Assembly (NCBI GenBank): GCA_012728875.1
Contig: JAAYEF010000019.1
Coordinates: 1 to 38,045 of the forward strand
Direction of reading: 5' to 3'
Length of the DNA stretch: 38,045 nt
Source of the DNA: Candidatus Cloacimonadota bacterium
GTDB taxonomy: Bacteria; Cloacimonadota; Cloacimonadia; Cloacimonadales; Cloacimonadaceae
Shown here: one piece after another, positions 25,493 to 34,596 of the stretch
Position numbering within the stretch: position 1 is the first letter of the stretch
How the letters are laid out: each line of letters opens with the position of its first letter
Notes under the pieces: generated by a model
Seen by the model: only the letters and a program-made list of their open reading frames with translations
Databases searched by the model: none
What the model was told of the DNA's origin: nothing
Position numbers and translations under genes: made by a program

Positions 25493-26490
25493 GGACTGGA
25501 TTCTATCGCTTCGCTCCAGAATGACGGTTGTGGATAGAATGGAGCGCTGGCTTTTAGCCGGCCGTTGCTGCCAGATTCATCTGGCGCATGAAACAAAACG
25601 TCATCCCTTTTCACCGGATAAATCCGGCGGTCCGACCGGTTGAAACCGGTGCTCCGACTGGCCATCTCACCATCTCACCACCGCCCAGCCCCGCCCTTTA
25701 GTATGAAAACCCCGCCAGCCCCGTCATCCTGGAGCGAAGCGATAGGATCCAGTCCCTTAGTCACAAATAAACCCCTGCCACCACCGCCCAGCCCAGTCCT
25801 TCAGTATGCAAACCCGACAGACCCGTCATCCCGAACGCACGTGAGGGATCCAGTCCTCTGCGCCAAAAAAAGACCCATCACCATCCGCCAGCCTCGTTTC
25901 TTTAGCCTTTAAACCAAGAGAATGAATAGAACTTACCCCCTAAAGAGCCCAAGCCGGGAGGTGATTGCAGGGCTTCATTATTGCCGAGGATTGGATTCCT
26001 CTCGCTGCTCGGAATGACTGTGGGCTCTGGCTTTGGGTGTGTTTGTAACAGGTTTACGTGTCTTAAAAAACCAATTAAACTAAGAGGGACTGGATCCTAT
26101 CGCTGACGCTCCAGGATGACGAAACGGCATTGGTTTTGGCGTTGTAACGTTTTAGCGTTTTAACATGTGGTGTGGTTACGGGAGTTGCCGCTAAAGAGCA
26201 AAGCCGGGAGGTGATTGCAGGGCTTCATTATTGCCAGGGACTGGATTCCTCGCGTTGCTCGGAATGACGGGGGGTTCTGGCTTTAGGTGTGTTTGTAATA
26301 GGTTTTCGTGTCTTTGAAACCAATTAAACTAAGAGGGACTGGATCCTATCGCTGACGCTCCAGGATGACAGTTGTGGCGAGAATGGAGCGCTGGCTTTAT
26401 CAGGCCGTTGGTGCCAGATTCATCTGGCACATGAAACAAAACGTCATCCCTTTTCACCGGATGAATCCGGAGGCTCCGACTGGCCATCTC
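25493..26490. repeat. Duplicated 150-180 bp blocks with GGATCC-type palindromes
   Basis: Block A occurs at 25940-26120 and 26191-26369; block B at 25493-25668 and 26335-26490 (the first copy carries about 20 extra bases with an ACCGGTTGAAACCGGT hairpin). Both contain variants of GGACTGGATCCTATCGCT...CCAGGATGAC, a palindrome-like unit. Further single units sit at about 25722-25757 and 25825-25860 (inverted). Such 'GGATTC...GGAATGAC' units are known as dispersed intergenic repeats in several bacterial phyla. Confidence 0.75.
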
Positions 26491-26664
26491 CCAGCCCAGT
26501 CCTTTAGTATGAAAACCCAGATAAACGTCCCACGCTAAAACCCTAAAACCCTAAAACGCTAAAACTTCAAATCCCTTTTTCATCCTCATCATCCTGTGCA
26601 TCCCCAATCTATTAAGAATCACGGACAGGATTTTTCCCTGGGTCGAATTGACGGTGGCAGGCTT

Positions 26665-27144
26665 TCAGTTTTGGCGGCCAAAGGCAATCTGCCGGATGGC
26701 TTCGTAGAGCACGATGGCGACAGCGTTTGAGAGGTTCAGAGAGCGGATCTTCGGGCTTTGGGGAATGGTGATGACCTGGGTGGGATGGCTCTCCAAAAGC
26801 GATTGCGGGAGTCCGCGGGATTCGGGTCCGAAAACCAGATGGTCGCCGGCTTGGAAGTCGATATCCAGGTAGCTGCGTTCACCTTTGGTGCTGCAAAGCC
26901 AGAATCTATCCGGTGGGCAGAGTTGCAGGGCTTCATCCAGGCTTTTGTGCATTTGCAGGCGGAGGTGACCCCAGTAGTCCAATCCGGCGCGTTTGAGAGC
27001 TTTGTCCGTGAAAAGGAAGCGGCAGGGCAGAACGATGTGGAGGCTGCTGTTTGTGCCCACGCACAGTCTGCCGATATTGCCTGTGTTGGCGGGGATTTCC
27101 GGCTCGAAGAGCACCACGTGGAGATTGCTTTGAGGCAGGTTCAT
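26665..27144 (-). CDS. trmL: tRNA (cytidine/uridine-34 2'-O)-methyltransferase
   Basis: A 159-residue minimal SPOUT methyltransferase. Motif 1 is LFEPEIPANTGNIGRLC at the N-terminus, motif 2 is LVFGPESRGLP (about residue 100) and motif 3 is SLNLSNAVAIVLYEA (about 130-145), forming the SAM-binding knot. The family methylates the wobble ribose of tRNA-Leu isoacceptors. The start at 27144 forms an ATGA overlap with the preceding gene; a frame extending to 27177 is not needed. It is the last gene of the long tig-clpP-dnaB series. A tRNA-Leu gene begins the same series 9 kb upstream. Confidence 0.88.
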   Translation of the reverse strand: MNLPQSNLHVVLFEPEIPANTGNIGRLCVGTNSSLHIVLPCRFLFTDKALKRAGLDYWGHLRLQMHKSLDEALQLCPPDRFWLCSTKGERSYLDIDFQAGDHLVFGPESRGLPQSLLESHPTQVITIPQSPKIRSLNLSNAVAIVLYEAIRQIAFGRQN

Positions 27145-28229
27145 AAACCGGGCAGGCTTTTGATCTGGTCCTGCCAAATGCTGAGCCAGAGGTCAAGCTG
27201 GGAAACTGCTTCCTTGCGGTCCAGCCTGGAATTCAGGCAGTAGGTGACCCAGGACAGGCGCGCAAAATTTCCGGTGACAGCGGTGCGACCGTTGACGGGC
27301 ATCATGCCGAGTTTATACATCACATGCTGCTGGGTTTGGGGCAGGATGAGATGGCTCAGCAGCTTGATGGCGATGTCGCGGTTTTGGGCGCCGAGGCAGA
27401 GCGCGGCATATTCGGTGTGGCAAAAGCTGCCTTCCTGCGGCTGGGCTGCCAGGATGTGGCTTTCCGCGGGGTAAAACTCCGCAAGCCAAGCCGGGGTGGA
27501 GCCATAGCCGAGCATGATGCCGCATTTCCCCTCACGGAGTGCGCTGAGGGCTTCATCATGATCACGGTAGATCCGGCTCACGTTTTTGCGCTGGCTTTGC
27601 CAAAACTGTTCATAGCCGTTTTCGCCGAAGAGGGCAAGGCTCCAAAAGATCGAACTGCGTCCCAAGCCGGAAAGGGCGGGGTCAAAAAGCGCCAGTTGGT
27701 GGTGGAAACGGGAATCCTGCAATTCGCCAAAGGAACGCGGCGGCTCGGGAAAACGCTTGGAATCGTAGAGGAAAGCCAGGTTCGCCGTGGCATAGGGGAT
27801 GAGCCGCTGGCCGGGGTCCCTGGGAACCTCGAAACTGATCTCAGACAGAGAAATCTGGGGCAGGGGTTCAAAATACTCGAGCAGAGTGTCGGAGAGGGCA
27901 AAGGCGCTGTCGATGCCCAAAACAAGGTCTGCATTGGCTTTGTCATCCTCAACGCGCAGGGATGCCAGGAGCTGGGGCAGGGTGTCGAAAACCTTGAGCG
28001 TGAGCGCGCAGCGATTGCTGTCGGCAAAATCCTGCAGGACGGCGGTTTCAAAGCCGGAATCGCGGATGTGGCGCAGGGTGAAAATCGTGAGCCGCGAGGT
28101 GGGGGCAGGTTTTGGAGCCGGGGGAGGGGTTTCCTTTTTACAGCCCCAAACGGCGCCAAAGAGGCTTAAAAGAGCCGCGCCAAACAGCAGATGGAAAAGC
28201 CCCGGTTTTTTTAAAAAATGGTTTTTCAC
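27141..28229 (-). CDS. ThiB-like solute-binding lipoprotein
   Basis: A 362-residue periplasmic binding protein with a lipoprotein signal (basic start, hydrophobic LFHLLFGAALLSLFGAVWGC with the lipid-acceptor Cys near residue 30), then a Pro/Ala spacer. The mature part follows the thiamine-binding ThiB/TbpA layout: ADLVLGIDSAF, YATANLAFLYDSKRFPEPP, DPALSGLGRSS and LREGKCGIMLGYGSTPAWL. The ligand is probably small and cationic such as thiamine, by family. No ThiP permease or ThiQ ATPase is adjacent. It starts with GTG overlapping the mlaE stop (GTGA). Confidence 0.72.
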   Translation of the reverse strand: MKNHFLKKPGLFHLLFGAALLSLFGAVWGCKKETPPPAPKPAPTSRLTIFTLRHIRDSGFETAVLQDFADSNRCALTLKVFDTLPQLLASLRVEDDKANADLVLGIDSAFALSDTLLEYFEPLPQISLSEISFEVPRDPGQRLIPYATANLAFLYDSKRFPEPPRSFGELQDSRFHHQLALFDPALSGLGRSSIFWSLALFGENGYEQFWQSQRKNVSRIYRDHDEALSALREGKCGIMLGYGSTPAWLAEFYPAESHILAAQPQEGSFCHTEYAALCLGAQNRDIAIKLLSHLILPQTQQHVMYKLGMMPVNGRTAVTGNFARLSWVTYCLNSRLDRKEAVSQLDLWLSIWQDQIKSLPGL

Positions 28230-28975
28230 AAGCTGCCCAACAGGAAAAAGGCAACCACAAAGTCCATCACCAAAACCCAGGTGGCGCTGTAAACGACGGT
28301 GAGCGTGGTGCTGCGTCCCACACCTTCGGCGCCGCCGGTGGTGCGGTCTCCAAAATAGCAGGCCAGGGTGGTGATGAGGAAGCCGAAAACGGTGGATTTG
28401 ACGAGACCGCTGAGCAGGTCGAAGGTTTCAAAATAGGCGCGCATGTTGTGGAAAAAGGTGTGGTGGTGGATGCCGTAGCGCAGCCAGTTGAAAAACCAGG
28501 CGCTGCCGATGCCGATGACGTTTGCCAAGACAGTCATCAGGGGAAAAGCCAAAACCCCGGCAGCCACGCGGGGGAGATAGAGAAATTCGTGGGGGTCAAC
28601 GCTCAGGCTTTGCAGGGCGTCGATCTGTTCGCTCACGCGCATGGAACCGATTTCGGCGGCGATGGCGGCACCGATCTTTCCCGTGAGTACCAAAGCCGTG
28701 AGCACAGGCGCCAGCTCGATCATGGTGGATTTTCCGATGAGGACGCTGAAAAGGTGTTCGGGAATGTAGCCGCGACCCTGATAGACCAACTGCAGTGCGG
28801 TGACCAAGCCCGTGAAAAGTGAGGTCAAAGTGATCAGTGGGATGGAATCCAAGCCGATCCTTTTGAGCTGGAGCAAAAATTCATGCCGGCGTTTGCCGAG
28901 GTGGGGCAGGGTTTTAAGCACCTTGCCCGAGAAGATCACAAAGGCGCCAACGCCATTGAAAAACTCAATAATCAT
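28226..28975 (-). CDS. mlaE: MlaE-family ABC permease (lipid transport)
   Basis: A 249-residue inner-membrane permease. An N-terminal amphipathic region is followed by five or six hydrophobic helices, with the family block ELAPVLTALVLTGKIGAAIAAEIGSMRVSEQIDALQSLSVDP (here residues about 85-128) and a GAEGVGRSTTLTVVYS C-terminal part. In Gram-negatives MlaE works with MlaF (ATPase) and MlaD (MCE protein) to move phospholipids between membranes; those partners are not next to it here. It overlaps the end of dnaB by 11 nt. Confidence 0.88.
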   Translation of the reverse strand: MIIEFFNGVGAFVIFSGKVLKTLPHLGKRRHEFLLQLKRIGLDSIPLITLTSLFTGLVTALQLVYQGRGYIPEHLFSVLIGKSTMIELAPVLTALVLTGKIGAAIAAEIGSMRVSEQIDALQSLSVDPHEFLYLPRVAAGVLAFPLMTVLANVIGIGSAWFFNWLRYGIHHHTFFHNMRAYFETFDLLSGLVKSTVFGFLITTLACYFGDRTTGGAEGVGRSTTLTVVYSATWVLVMDFVVAFFLLGSL

Positions 28976-30350
28976 GGGAGCCGTGGCTGGTGTCCAAGCT
29001 GCGGAAAAGCGTGAATTCGCTCACGAAGCCCAGTTCCACAGATCCTGTGGAGCCATGGCGGTTTTTGCCGATGATCACTTCCGCAATGCCCGGTTTTTCG
29101 GTTTTTTCCTGATTGTAATATTCATCGCGATAGATGAACATTACGAGGTCGGCATCCTGCTCGATGGCACCGGATTCACGGAGGTCGGCAAGCCGGGGAC
29201 GCTTGTCCTCGCGGTTTTCCAAGGCACGGTTCAGCTGGGAAAGCGCCACCACGGGCACCTTCATATCCTTGGCGAGGATCTTCAAGCCGCGCGAGATTTC
29301 GGAGATCTCCTGCTGGCGGCTTTCGCGGTCTTTGGGCAGGGTCATCAGCTGAAGATAGTCGATGATGATGAGGTCCAAGCCGTCTATTTCGGCAGCCAGG
29401 CGTCTGGTTTTGGCACGGATTTCCAAGGGTGTGTTGGTGCCGGATTCATCGATGAAAATGGGCTTGGAGGACAGCACTTCGGAGGCCTGCATGATGCGGA
29501 TGAGCTTTTCCTCGTTCATGCCATAGCCCTTGAGCATGGCGTCCATATTCACTTCCGAGGCGCTGCTGAACATGCGCATCACCACTTCCTCGGCAGCCAT
29601 TTCCATGGTGAAGACCGCCACTTTTTTGCCCAGATTCACCGCGGCGTGGGAGGCGATATTCAAAGCCAGAGAGGTTTTTCCCATGGCGGGGCGGGCGGCG
29701 ATGATGATGAACTGGCCGGGACGGAAGCCGCCGGCAAGACGGTCAAGGTCGCCAAAGCCGCTGGGAACGCCGACCACAGGCACCTTGGTGCTGGCGATGA
29801 GGTCGATGTTGCGAATCACCTCCGGGCTGATCTCGTCCAAGCGCATAAAACCCTGATGCTGGGGCAGTTCGGCAATCTTGAAGATTTCCTGTTCGGCTTC
29901 GTCCACGATGGTTTTCACCGGTTTGGGCGAGCTGTAGCAAGATTCGATGATGCCGTTGCAGGCGATGATGAGATGCCGCAGCAGAGCCTTTTCGGTCATG
30001 ATGTTCAGGTGGTAGTCGAAGTTTGCGCTGGAAATCACGAAGTCTGCCAGTTCGTTGATATAGGGGATGCCGCCGGCTTTTTCCAAGACCTTGTTGCGTT
30101 CCATCCTGTTGGCAAGGGTCACGGGGTCCACTTCCACGCCTTCGTTGAAAAGCTCGCAAATCACGCGGAACACCAGCTTGTTGGAAGTGCGGGAAAAGTA
30201 TTCCTCCTTGATGGTTTCGATTCCCTTGCTCACGATGCCGGAATCGATGATCATGGCGGAAAGCACGCCGGCTTCGGCGTTTACGTCCGTGGGCAGTGCG
30301 CGATCGGAAATCTGGACGGCGTCCTTGGAAACGACTTCCTTTTTAGGCAT
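28965..30350 (-). CDS. dnaB: Replicative DNA helicase
   Basis: A 461-residue DnaB. The N-terminal helical domain (LPTDVNAEAGVLSAMIID) binds DnaG/DnaC-type partners. The RecA-like C-terminal domain has a Walker A (AARPAMGKTSLALN, about residue 210), Walker B (GLDLIIIDYLQLM) and the arginine-finger region (REQ-like DRESRQQEISEISRGLK), ending SGAIEQDADLVMFIYRDEYY. It unwinds DNA at the fork. No intein is present. The start is at 30350, overlapping the coaD stop by 8 nt (ATGCCTAA); an extension to 30542 would run antisense-like through coaD and is rejected. Confidence 0.95.
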   Translation of the reverse strand: MPKKEVVSKDAVQISDRALPTDVNAEAGVLSAMIIDSGIVSKGIETIKEEYFSRTSNKLVFRVICELFNEGVEVDPVTLANRMERNKVLEKAGGIPYINELADFVISSANFDYHLNIMTEKALLRHLIIACNGIIESCYSSPKPVKTIVDEAEQEIFKIAELPQHQGFMRLDEISPEVIRNIDLIASTKVPVVGVPSGFGDLDRLAGGFRPGQFIIIAARPAMGKTSLALNIASHAAVNLGKKVAVFTMEMAAEEVVMRMFSSASEVNMDAMLKGYGMNEEKLIRIMQASEVLSSKPIFIDESGTNTPLEIRAKTRRLAAEIDGLDLIIIDYLQLMTLPKDRESRQQEISEISRGLKILAKDMKVPVVALSQLNRALENREDKRPRLADLRESGAIEQDADLVMFIYRDEYYNQEKTEKPGIAEVIIGKNRHGSTGSVELGFVSEFTLFRSLDTSHGSHDY

Positions 30351-30828
30351 TTTTAACCTTCTTTGCCAGGGCGTCTGCCACGGCTTTGGGAACCAGCTCG
30401 CGCAGGTCGGAACCAAGGTCGGCAAGCTGGCGCACCATGGAGGAGGAAAGATACATGTAGGGCAGGGAGGGCACCAGGAACAGGGTTTCGATGTCCGGAT
30501 TGAGGCGGGTGTTTGTGAGCGCCAGGGAGAGTTCATACTCAAAGTCGGACACGGCGCGCAGACCGCGGATCATCACCCGGCAGTTTTGAGCCTGGGCAAA
30601 GTCCACCGCCAAGCCTGTGAAGCGCACCACATCCACGTTTGGCAGGTGCTTCACCGATTCGCGGCAGAGTTCAAAACGCTGTTCGAGGTTGAAAAGGTTT
30701 TCCTTGCCGGTGTATTCAGCCACCGCCAAAATCACGCGCTCAAAGAGTTTTGCCGCCTTTTCAATCACGTTCACGTGACCCAGGGTGATGGGGTCGAAGG
30801 TTCCGGGATAGATGGCGTTGCCGTTCAT
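30343..30828 (-). CDS. coaD: Phosphopantetheine adenylyltransferase
   Basis: A 161-residue CoaD, the normal length. It has the nucleotidyltransferase motif YPGTFDPITLGHVNVIEKA (T/HxGH variant TLGH), the VRFTGLAVDFA segment, MIRGLRAVSDFEYEL for pantetheine binding and a late ISS-type SSSMVRQLADLG. It catalyses the penultimate step of coenzyme A synthesis. It overlaps the pepP stop by ATGA and dnaB by 8 nt. Confidence 0.95.
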   Translation of the reverse strand: MNGNAIYPGTFDPITLGHVNVIEKAAKLFERVILAVAEYTGKENLFNLEQRFELCRESVKHLPNVDVVRFTGLAVDFAQAQNCRVMIRGLRAVSDFEYELSLALTNTRLNPDIETLFLVPSLPYMYLSSSMVRQLADLGSDLRELVPKAVADALAKKVKNA

Positions 30829-32057
30829 TTTTCCGGCGCCTGCCGACGGATCTTTTCGAGGTCGGCAATCTCTTTGGGAATGGCGGCGGAAAGCACCTTG
30901 TGGCCGGTCTTTGTGACCAAAACGTCATCCTCGATGCGTACGCCGAGCTTTTCCTCGGGAATGTAGATGCCGGGCTCCACCGTGATCACGTTGCCGGGCT
31001 CCAAAACCGCTTCGCGTCCGCCCACATCGTGGGTGTCCAAGCCCAGGAAGTGGCTCACGCTGTGCATGTAGTAGCGGCTGATCTCGCTTTCGTTTTTGAT
31101 GAGGTCGATTTTGATGAGAGCGGCTGCCAGACCGTCGCGGGTAGCTTTGTTCAGTTCGGAAAGCTTCACGCCGGGCTTGATCATGGCGATGATCTTTTTT
31201 TGCACATCGAGCACAAGCTGGTAGATTTGCTTTTGGCGGGGGCTGAATTTTTTGCCGATCGGGAAACAGCGTGTGATGTCGGCACTGTAGCCGTTGCAGT
31301 CGGCACCCACGTCCATCAAAACAAGTTCGCCTTTATTGATGCGGCAGTTGTTGTCTCCATAGTGCAGCGTGGCGGCGTTCAAGCCTGCGGCGATGATGGG
31401 CGCGAAGCCCCAATGTGGCAATCCGTTCACCTGCATGCGGTAAAAGAGGGTGGCTTCGAGCTCATATTCCATCATGCCGGCTTGGGCGGAATTCATGATG
31501 TCCGCAATCCCCTGTCCGGTGACGTCGATGGCTTTTTGGAGCTGATCTATTTCCCATTTGTCCTTGATCTTGCGCAGAGGCGCGATGAGATCGTTGAGCT
31601 GCCTGATGGCAATCTGCGGAAAGCGGGTGCGCAGCGGCTCCAGCATGTGCATGGCAAGCGTGGGAGGCTTGTTCAGTTCGGCAAAGCCCAGGTTGGTGTG
31701 GATGGTGGTCAAAAAAGAGCCGAACATGGAGAGATGAGGGTAAAACTCGTCCAAGTGGAGGATTCTGGGGATGCCGCTGAGCTCGGTGGCCTGTTTGGCG
31801 TTCAGCTTTTCGCCTTCCCAAACGATGCGGTCGGGCTCACTGCGTTCAATGAAAAGGGTTTCGCTGAAATAGCCACCCATTTTGATGCCGAAATAGATGA
31901 GTTCGGGTTCGTTCAAGCCTGTGAAATAAAGAAAATTCTTGTCTTGGGAAAACTTTTGGAGCTTGGGCTGAGAATTGCCGAAAATGATGACGCCCTCGCC
32001 GTCTGAAAGCAATTCAGCCAGACGTTCGCGCCGGGGGGTGGTGGTTTTTGGATTCAT
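30825..32057 (-). CDS. pepP: Xaa-Pro aminopeptidase (M24B)
   Basis: A 410-residue metallopeptidase with an N-terminal aminopeptidase-P domain (residues 1-150) and a C-terminal pita-bread M24 domain. Metal ligands are visible in order: LMDVGADCNGYSADITRCF (two Asp), SVSHFLGLDTHD (His), VITVEPGIYIP (Glu) and GVRIEDDVLVT (Glu). It removes N-terminal residues ahead of proline. It is tied by ATGA overlaps to the lipoprotein before and coaD after. Confidence 0.92.
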   Translation of the reverse strand: MNPKTTTPRRERLAELLSDGEGVIIFGNSQPKLQKFSQDKNFLYFTGLNEPELIYFGIKMGGYFSETLFIERSEPDRIVWEGEKLNAKQATELSGIPRILHLDEFYPHLSMFGSFLTTIHTNLGFAELNKPPTLAMHMLEPLRTRFPQIAIRQLNDLIAPLRKIKDKWEIDQLQKAIDVTGQGIADIMNSAQAGMMEYELEATLFYRMQVNGLPHWGFAPIIAAGLNAATLHYGDNNCRINKGELVLMDVGADCNGYSADITRCFPIGKKFSPRQKQIYQLVLDVQKKIIAMIKPGVKLSELNKATRDGLAAALIKIDLIKNESEISRYYMHSVSHFLGLDTHDVGGREAVLEPGNVITVEPGIYIPEEKLGVRIEDDVLVTKTGHKVLSAAIPKEIADLEKIRRQAPEK

Positions 32058-32683
32058 GGTTGGTCCTTGGTTGCAGAGATGATGACGGGGTTTGAAAAGA
32101 GCATTGCCCAGGGGGAAGGCTCGGAGCTCTCATCCCAGGCTTTGCCGAAATCAGAAAAACTGATGTCGCTGCTTTGGTTCAGAGCGACATCCACTCGATA
32201 TTTGAAGAATTCACGGTGTTGGGCGTCCACCAGTTTGAGATCCCAAATGCCTTCGGTTATCGTCCAGAGCTTGCTTTGCTCTGTGGGGATGATGCCGCTC
32301 AAGCTGTTTGGACCCCAGTCCAGATCGTCGGAAGGGGAGATGTAGAGCTCCACAAGCTCGTTGGAACCGTCGTTTGTGAGCGAAATGGCTCCGCCGGAAG
32401 GCTGGATTTCCAGGGTGGAAAGCAGCCCGGAACGGATTTTCAGGGATTCGGTTTGAGGAAAAACATAGTTTCCGATCCAACTGACAGAGACCTGACGGGT
32501 TTCCTTGAAAAAGCTGGACCAGTTTGCCCATTCGCTGATCTTGCGGGGCTCGGCGTTGTCCACGCTGACCCACAGATCCGAGGCGGTCCGGTTGCGAATC
32601 CTGAGCTCTGCATCACGAACGATGCAAGCCGAGACGCTCAGCGCCGTCAGCAGGATCAAAAGCAGCAGCGGACCGCGTTTCAC
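32054..32683 (-). CDS. Hypothetical lipoprotein or exported protein
   Basis: A 209-residue protein of no family I recognise. With the GTG start at 32683 (AAGGA 6-7 nt upstream, 13 nt after the clpX stop) it begins VKRGPLLLLILLTALSVSAC, a clear lipoprotein signal with lipobox SVSAC. The mature part is probably beta-rich (LRIRNRTASDLWVSVDN, VSWIGNYVFPQTESLKIRSG, LDWGPNSLSGIIPTEQ) with several Trp, and resembles small beta-sandwich folds. A longer frame from 32773 overlaps clpX and is not used. Confidence 0.65.
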   Translation of the reverse strand: MKRGPLLLLILLTALSVSACIVRDAELRIRNRTASDLWVSVDNAEPRKISEWANWSSFFKETRQVSVSWIGNYVFPQTESLKIRSGLLSTLEIQPSGGAISLTNDGSNELVELYISPSDDLDWGPNSLSGIIPTEQSKLWTITEGIWDLKLVDAQHREFFKYRVDVALNQSSDISFSDFGKAWDESSEPSPWAMLFSNPVIISATKDQP

Positions 32684-32696
32684 CGCCCATTCCTTG

Positions 32697-33938
32697 TCAG
32701 GAGCCGGCAGCCTTCCTGCGGCCGGTGGTTTTCTCCATGGTATATTCCGGGTCGTCGCCTTTGGTGACCACATCTGCCGTCACGCGGCAAGCCTGCACCT
32801 TTTCCATGTCCGGAATGTCATACATGATCTTGAGCATGAATTTTTCCATGATGGCGCGCAGGCCACGGGCTCCGGCTTTTTGTTTCAGGGCTGTGGCGGC
32901 AATTTGCTTGAGGGCTTGATCTTCAAAAGTCAGATCCACGCCGTCCATTTCAAAGAATTTTTTATACTGCTGGCAGATGGCGTTCTTGGGCTGGGTGAGA
33001 ATCTGGACCAAGGCATCCTCGCTGAGTTCGTGCAGGGTGCAAAGCACGGGCATTCTGCCAACCAGTTCCGGGATTAGTCCGTATCTCAAAAGGTCTTCCG
33101 ACACTGTTTGATCGAATATATCGTGGTCGCTGGTGTTTTTACCCAGTTTCACGTCGAAGCCGATGGCTTTGGTATCCATTCTTTCCTTGATGATCTTTTC
33201 AAGGCCAAAGAAGGCTCCGCCGGCGATGAACAGGATGTTTGTGGTGTCCATCTCGATGAAATCCTGCTGGGGATGCTTTCTGCCGCCTTTGGGGGGCACA
33301 TTCACCTTGGTGCCTTCCAGGATTTTGAGCAAAGCCTGCTGCACTCCTTCGCCGGAGACGTCGCGCGTGATGGAAGGAGTTTCAGACTTTCTGCTGATCT
33401 TGTCGATTTCATCTATATATACGATGCCGCGTTCGGCTTTTTCAAGGTCATAGTCGGCAGCTTGCAGGAGCCTCACCAGGATGTTTTCCACGTCTTCTCC
33501 AACGTAGCCGGCTTCGGTGAGCGTGGTGGCATCGGAGATGGCAAAGGGCACCTTCAGATAGTTTGCCAGGGTCTGGGCGATCAGGGTCTTGCCGCAGCCT
33601 GTGGGGCCGATCATCATGATGTTGCTCTTTTCCAGTTCAATATCATCGCCGGGTTTTTGCCAGAAAATGCGCTTGTAGTGGTTGTAAACCGCCACGGAAA
33701 TGATCATTTTGGCATGATCCTGGCCAATCACATATTGATCCAGATAGTCTTTTATATCGCTGGGTTTGGGCAGTTCGGAAAAGTCTTCATCGGGTTCGGG
33801 AACGCTGCTCACCACGATGTTGTGGCACATATTGATGCATTCATCGCAGATGTTTCCCGCGATGCCCCGAATGAGGGTTTTCACCTCGGCTTCGTTCCTG
33901 CCGCAAAAAGAGCAGCTCAGGTTCTTGAGTTTATCCAA
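32697..33938 (-). CDS. clpX: ClpX unfoldase of the ClpXP protease
   Basis: A 413-residue AAA+ unfoldase. The N-terminal zinc domain has CSFCG and CDECINMC (residues 9-40). Walker A is GPTGCGKT (about 115), the pore loop is [13 protein letters not shown], Walker B is [19 protein letters not shown] is the substrate-gripping RKH element (RKH), and the C-terminus has [13 protein letters not shown]. The IGF-type ClpP-docking loop is present as GFDVKLGKN region. It recognises tagged proteins and feeds ClpP; in Mu it also remodels MuA. Confidence 0.95.
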   Translation of the reverse strand: MDKLKNLSCSFCGRNEAEVKTLIRGIAGNICDECINMCHNIVVSSVPEPDEDFSELPKPSDIKDYLDQYVIGQDHAKMIISVAVYNHYKRIFWQKPGDDIELEKSNIMMIGPTGCGKTLIAQTLANYLKVPFAISDATTLTEAGYVGEDVENILVRLLQAADYDLEKAERGIVYIDEIDKISRKSETPSITRDVSGEGVQQALLKILEGTKVNVPPKGGRKHPQQDFIEMDTTNILFIAGGAFFGLEKIIKERMDTKAIGFDVKLGKNTSDHDIFDQTVSEDLLRYGLIPELVGRMPVLCTLHELSEDALVQILTQPKNAICQQYKKFFEMDGVDLTFEDQALKQIAATALKQKAGARGLRAIMEKFMLKIMYDIPDMEKVQACRVTADVVTKGDDPEYTMEKTTGRRKAAGS

Positions 33939-34011
33939 GAAATCCTCCTCGTATTATGTTCTTGGCAAATGCAGTGGATGCAAGATTGACATTGGGTGAA
34001 ATCCAGTCAAG

Positions 34012-34596
34012 CTATTTCCTTGAATGGATCACTTCGTCGATGATTCCATATTCCTTGGCTTCATCGGCGTTCATATAAAAGTTTCTGTCCGTGTCCACGA
34101 TCAGTTTTTTCAAGTCCTGTCCGGTGTGTTTGTGCAGGATTTCGTTCATTCTTTCACGCAGGTAAAGGATTTCCTTGGCTTGGATCTCGATGTCGCTGGC
34201 TTGACCCTGCACTCCGCCCAAAGGCTGATGGATCATGATGCGGCTGCTGGGCAGGCCTGTGCGTTTGCCGGCATGACCCGCCGCCAAAAGCAACGCCGCC
34301 ATGCTGGCAGCCTGTCCGATGCAGATGGTGCTTACCTTTGGCTTGATATATTGCATGGTGTCATAAATTGCCAAGCCGGAGGAAATCACGCCGCCGGGGC
34401 TGTTGATATACATATATATGTCGCGCTCGGGATCTTCGCCTTCCAGGTGCAAAAGCTGAGCCACGATGGAGTTTGCGAGGTTGTCTTCGATCACGCCGCT
34501 CACAAAGATGATTCTGTCTTTCAGCAGGCGGGAATAGATGTCATAAGCGCGCTCTCCGCGTCCCATTTGTTCGACCACTATTGGAATGTAGTTCAT
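34012..34596 (-). CDS. clpP: ClpP serine protease subunit
   Basis: A 194-residue ClpP. The catalytic triad is visible as Ser in [15 protein letters not shown], His in [10 protein letters not shown] and Asp in [15 protein letters not shown]. Length and N-terminus ([10 protein letters not shown]) are typical. It forms the tetradecameric chamber with ClpX. The start overlaps the tig stop (ATGA); 73 nt separate it from clpX. Confidence 0.95.
   Translation of the reverse strand: MNYIPIVVEQMGRGERAYDIYSRLLKDRIIFVSGVIEDNLANSIVAQLLHLEGEDPERDIYMYINSPGGVISSGLAIYDTMQYIKPKVSTICIGQAASMAALLLAAGHAGKRTGLPSSRIMIHQPLGGVQGQASDIEIQAKEILYLRERMNEILHKHTGQDLKKLIVDTDRNFYMNADEAKEYGIIDEVIHSRK

Larger units (their letters stand above)
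24452..26664. other. 2.2-kb non-coding, repeat-rich region
   Basis: No convincing protein is encoded here. The region holds tandem decamers, a long inverted repeat around an AT palindrome, two duplicated blocks, and many dispersed short palindromes (listed separately). Short telomere-like runs of CCTAAAAC occur at about 26531-26567. It looks like a site where small repeats and gene debris accumulate between gdhA and the dnaB operon. Confidence 0.7.

Noticed and set aside
28800..30356. 518-codon open frame antisense to dnaB, and a similar one at 30900-32006 antisense to pepP
   Set aside because: Same shadow effect; both opposite strands encode well-conserved enzymes with all motifs.
30351..30542. 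N-terminal extension of DnaB
   Set aside because: The extra 64 residues are Pro/Cys/Trp-rich, lie within coaD, and a proper start overlaps the coaD stop at 30350.
31748..31757. A GTCCAAGTGG match to the phage motif inside pepP
   Set aside because: A single isolated copy in a conserved coding region far from the phage; chance match.
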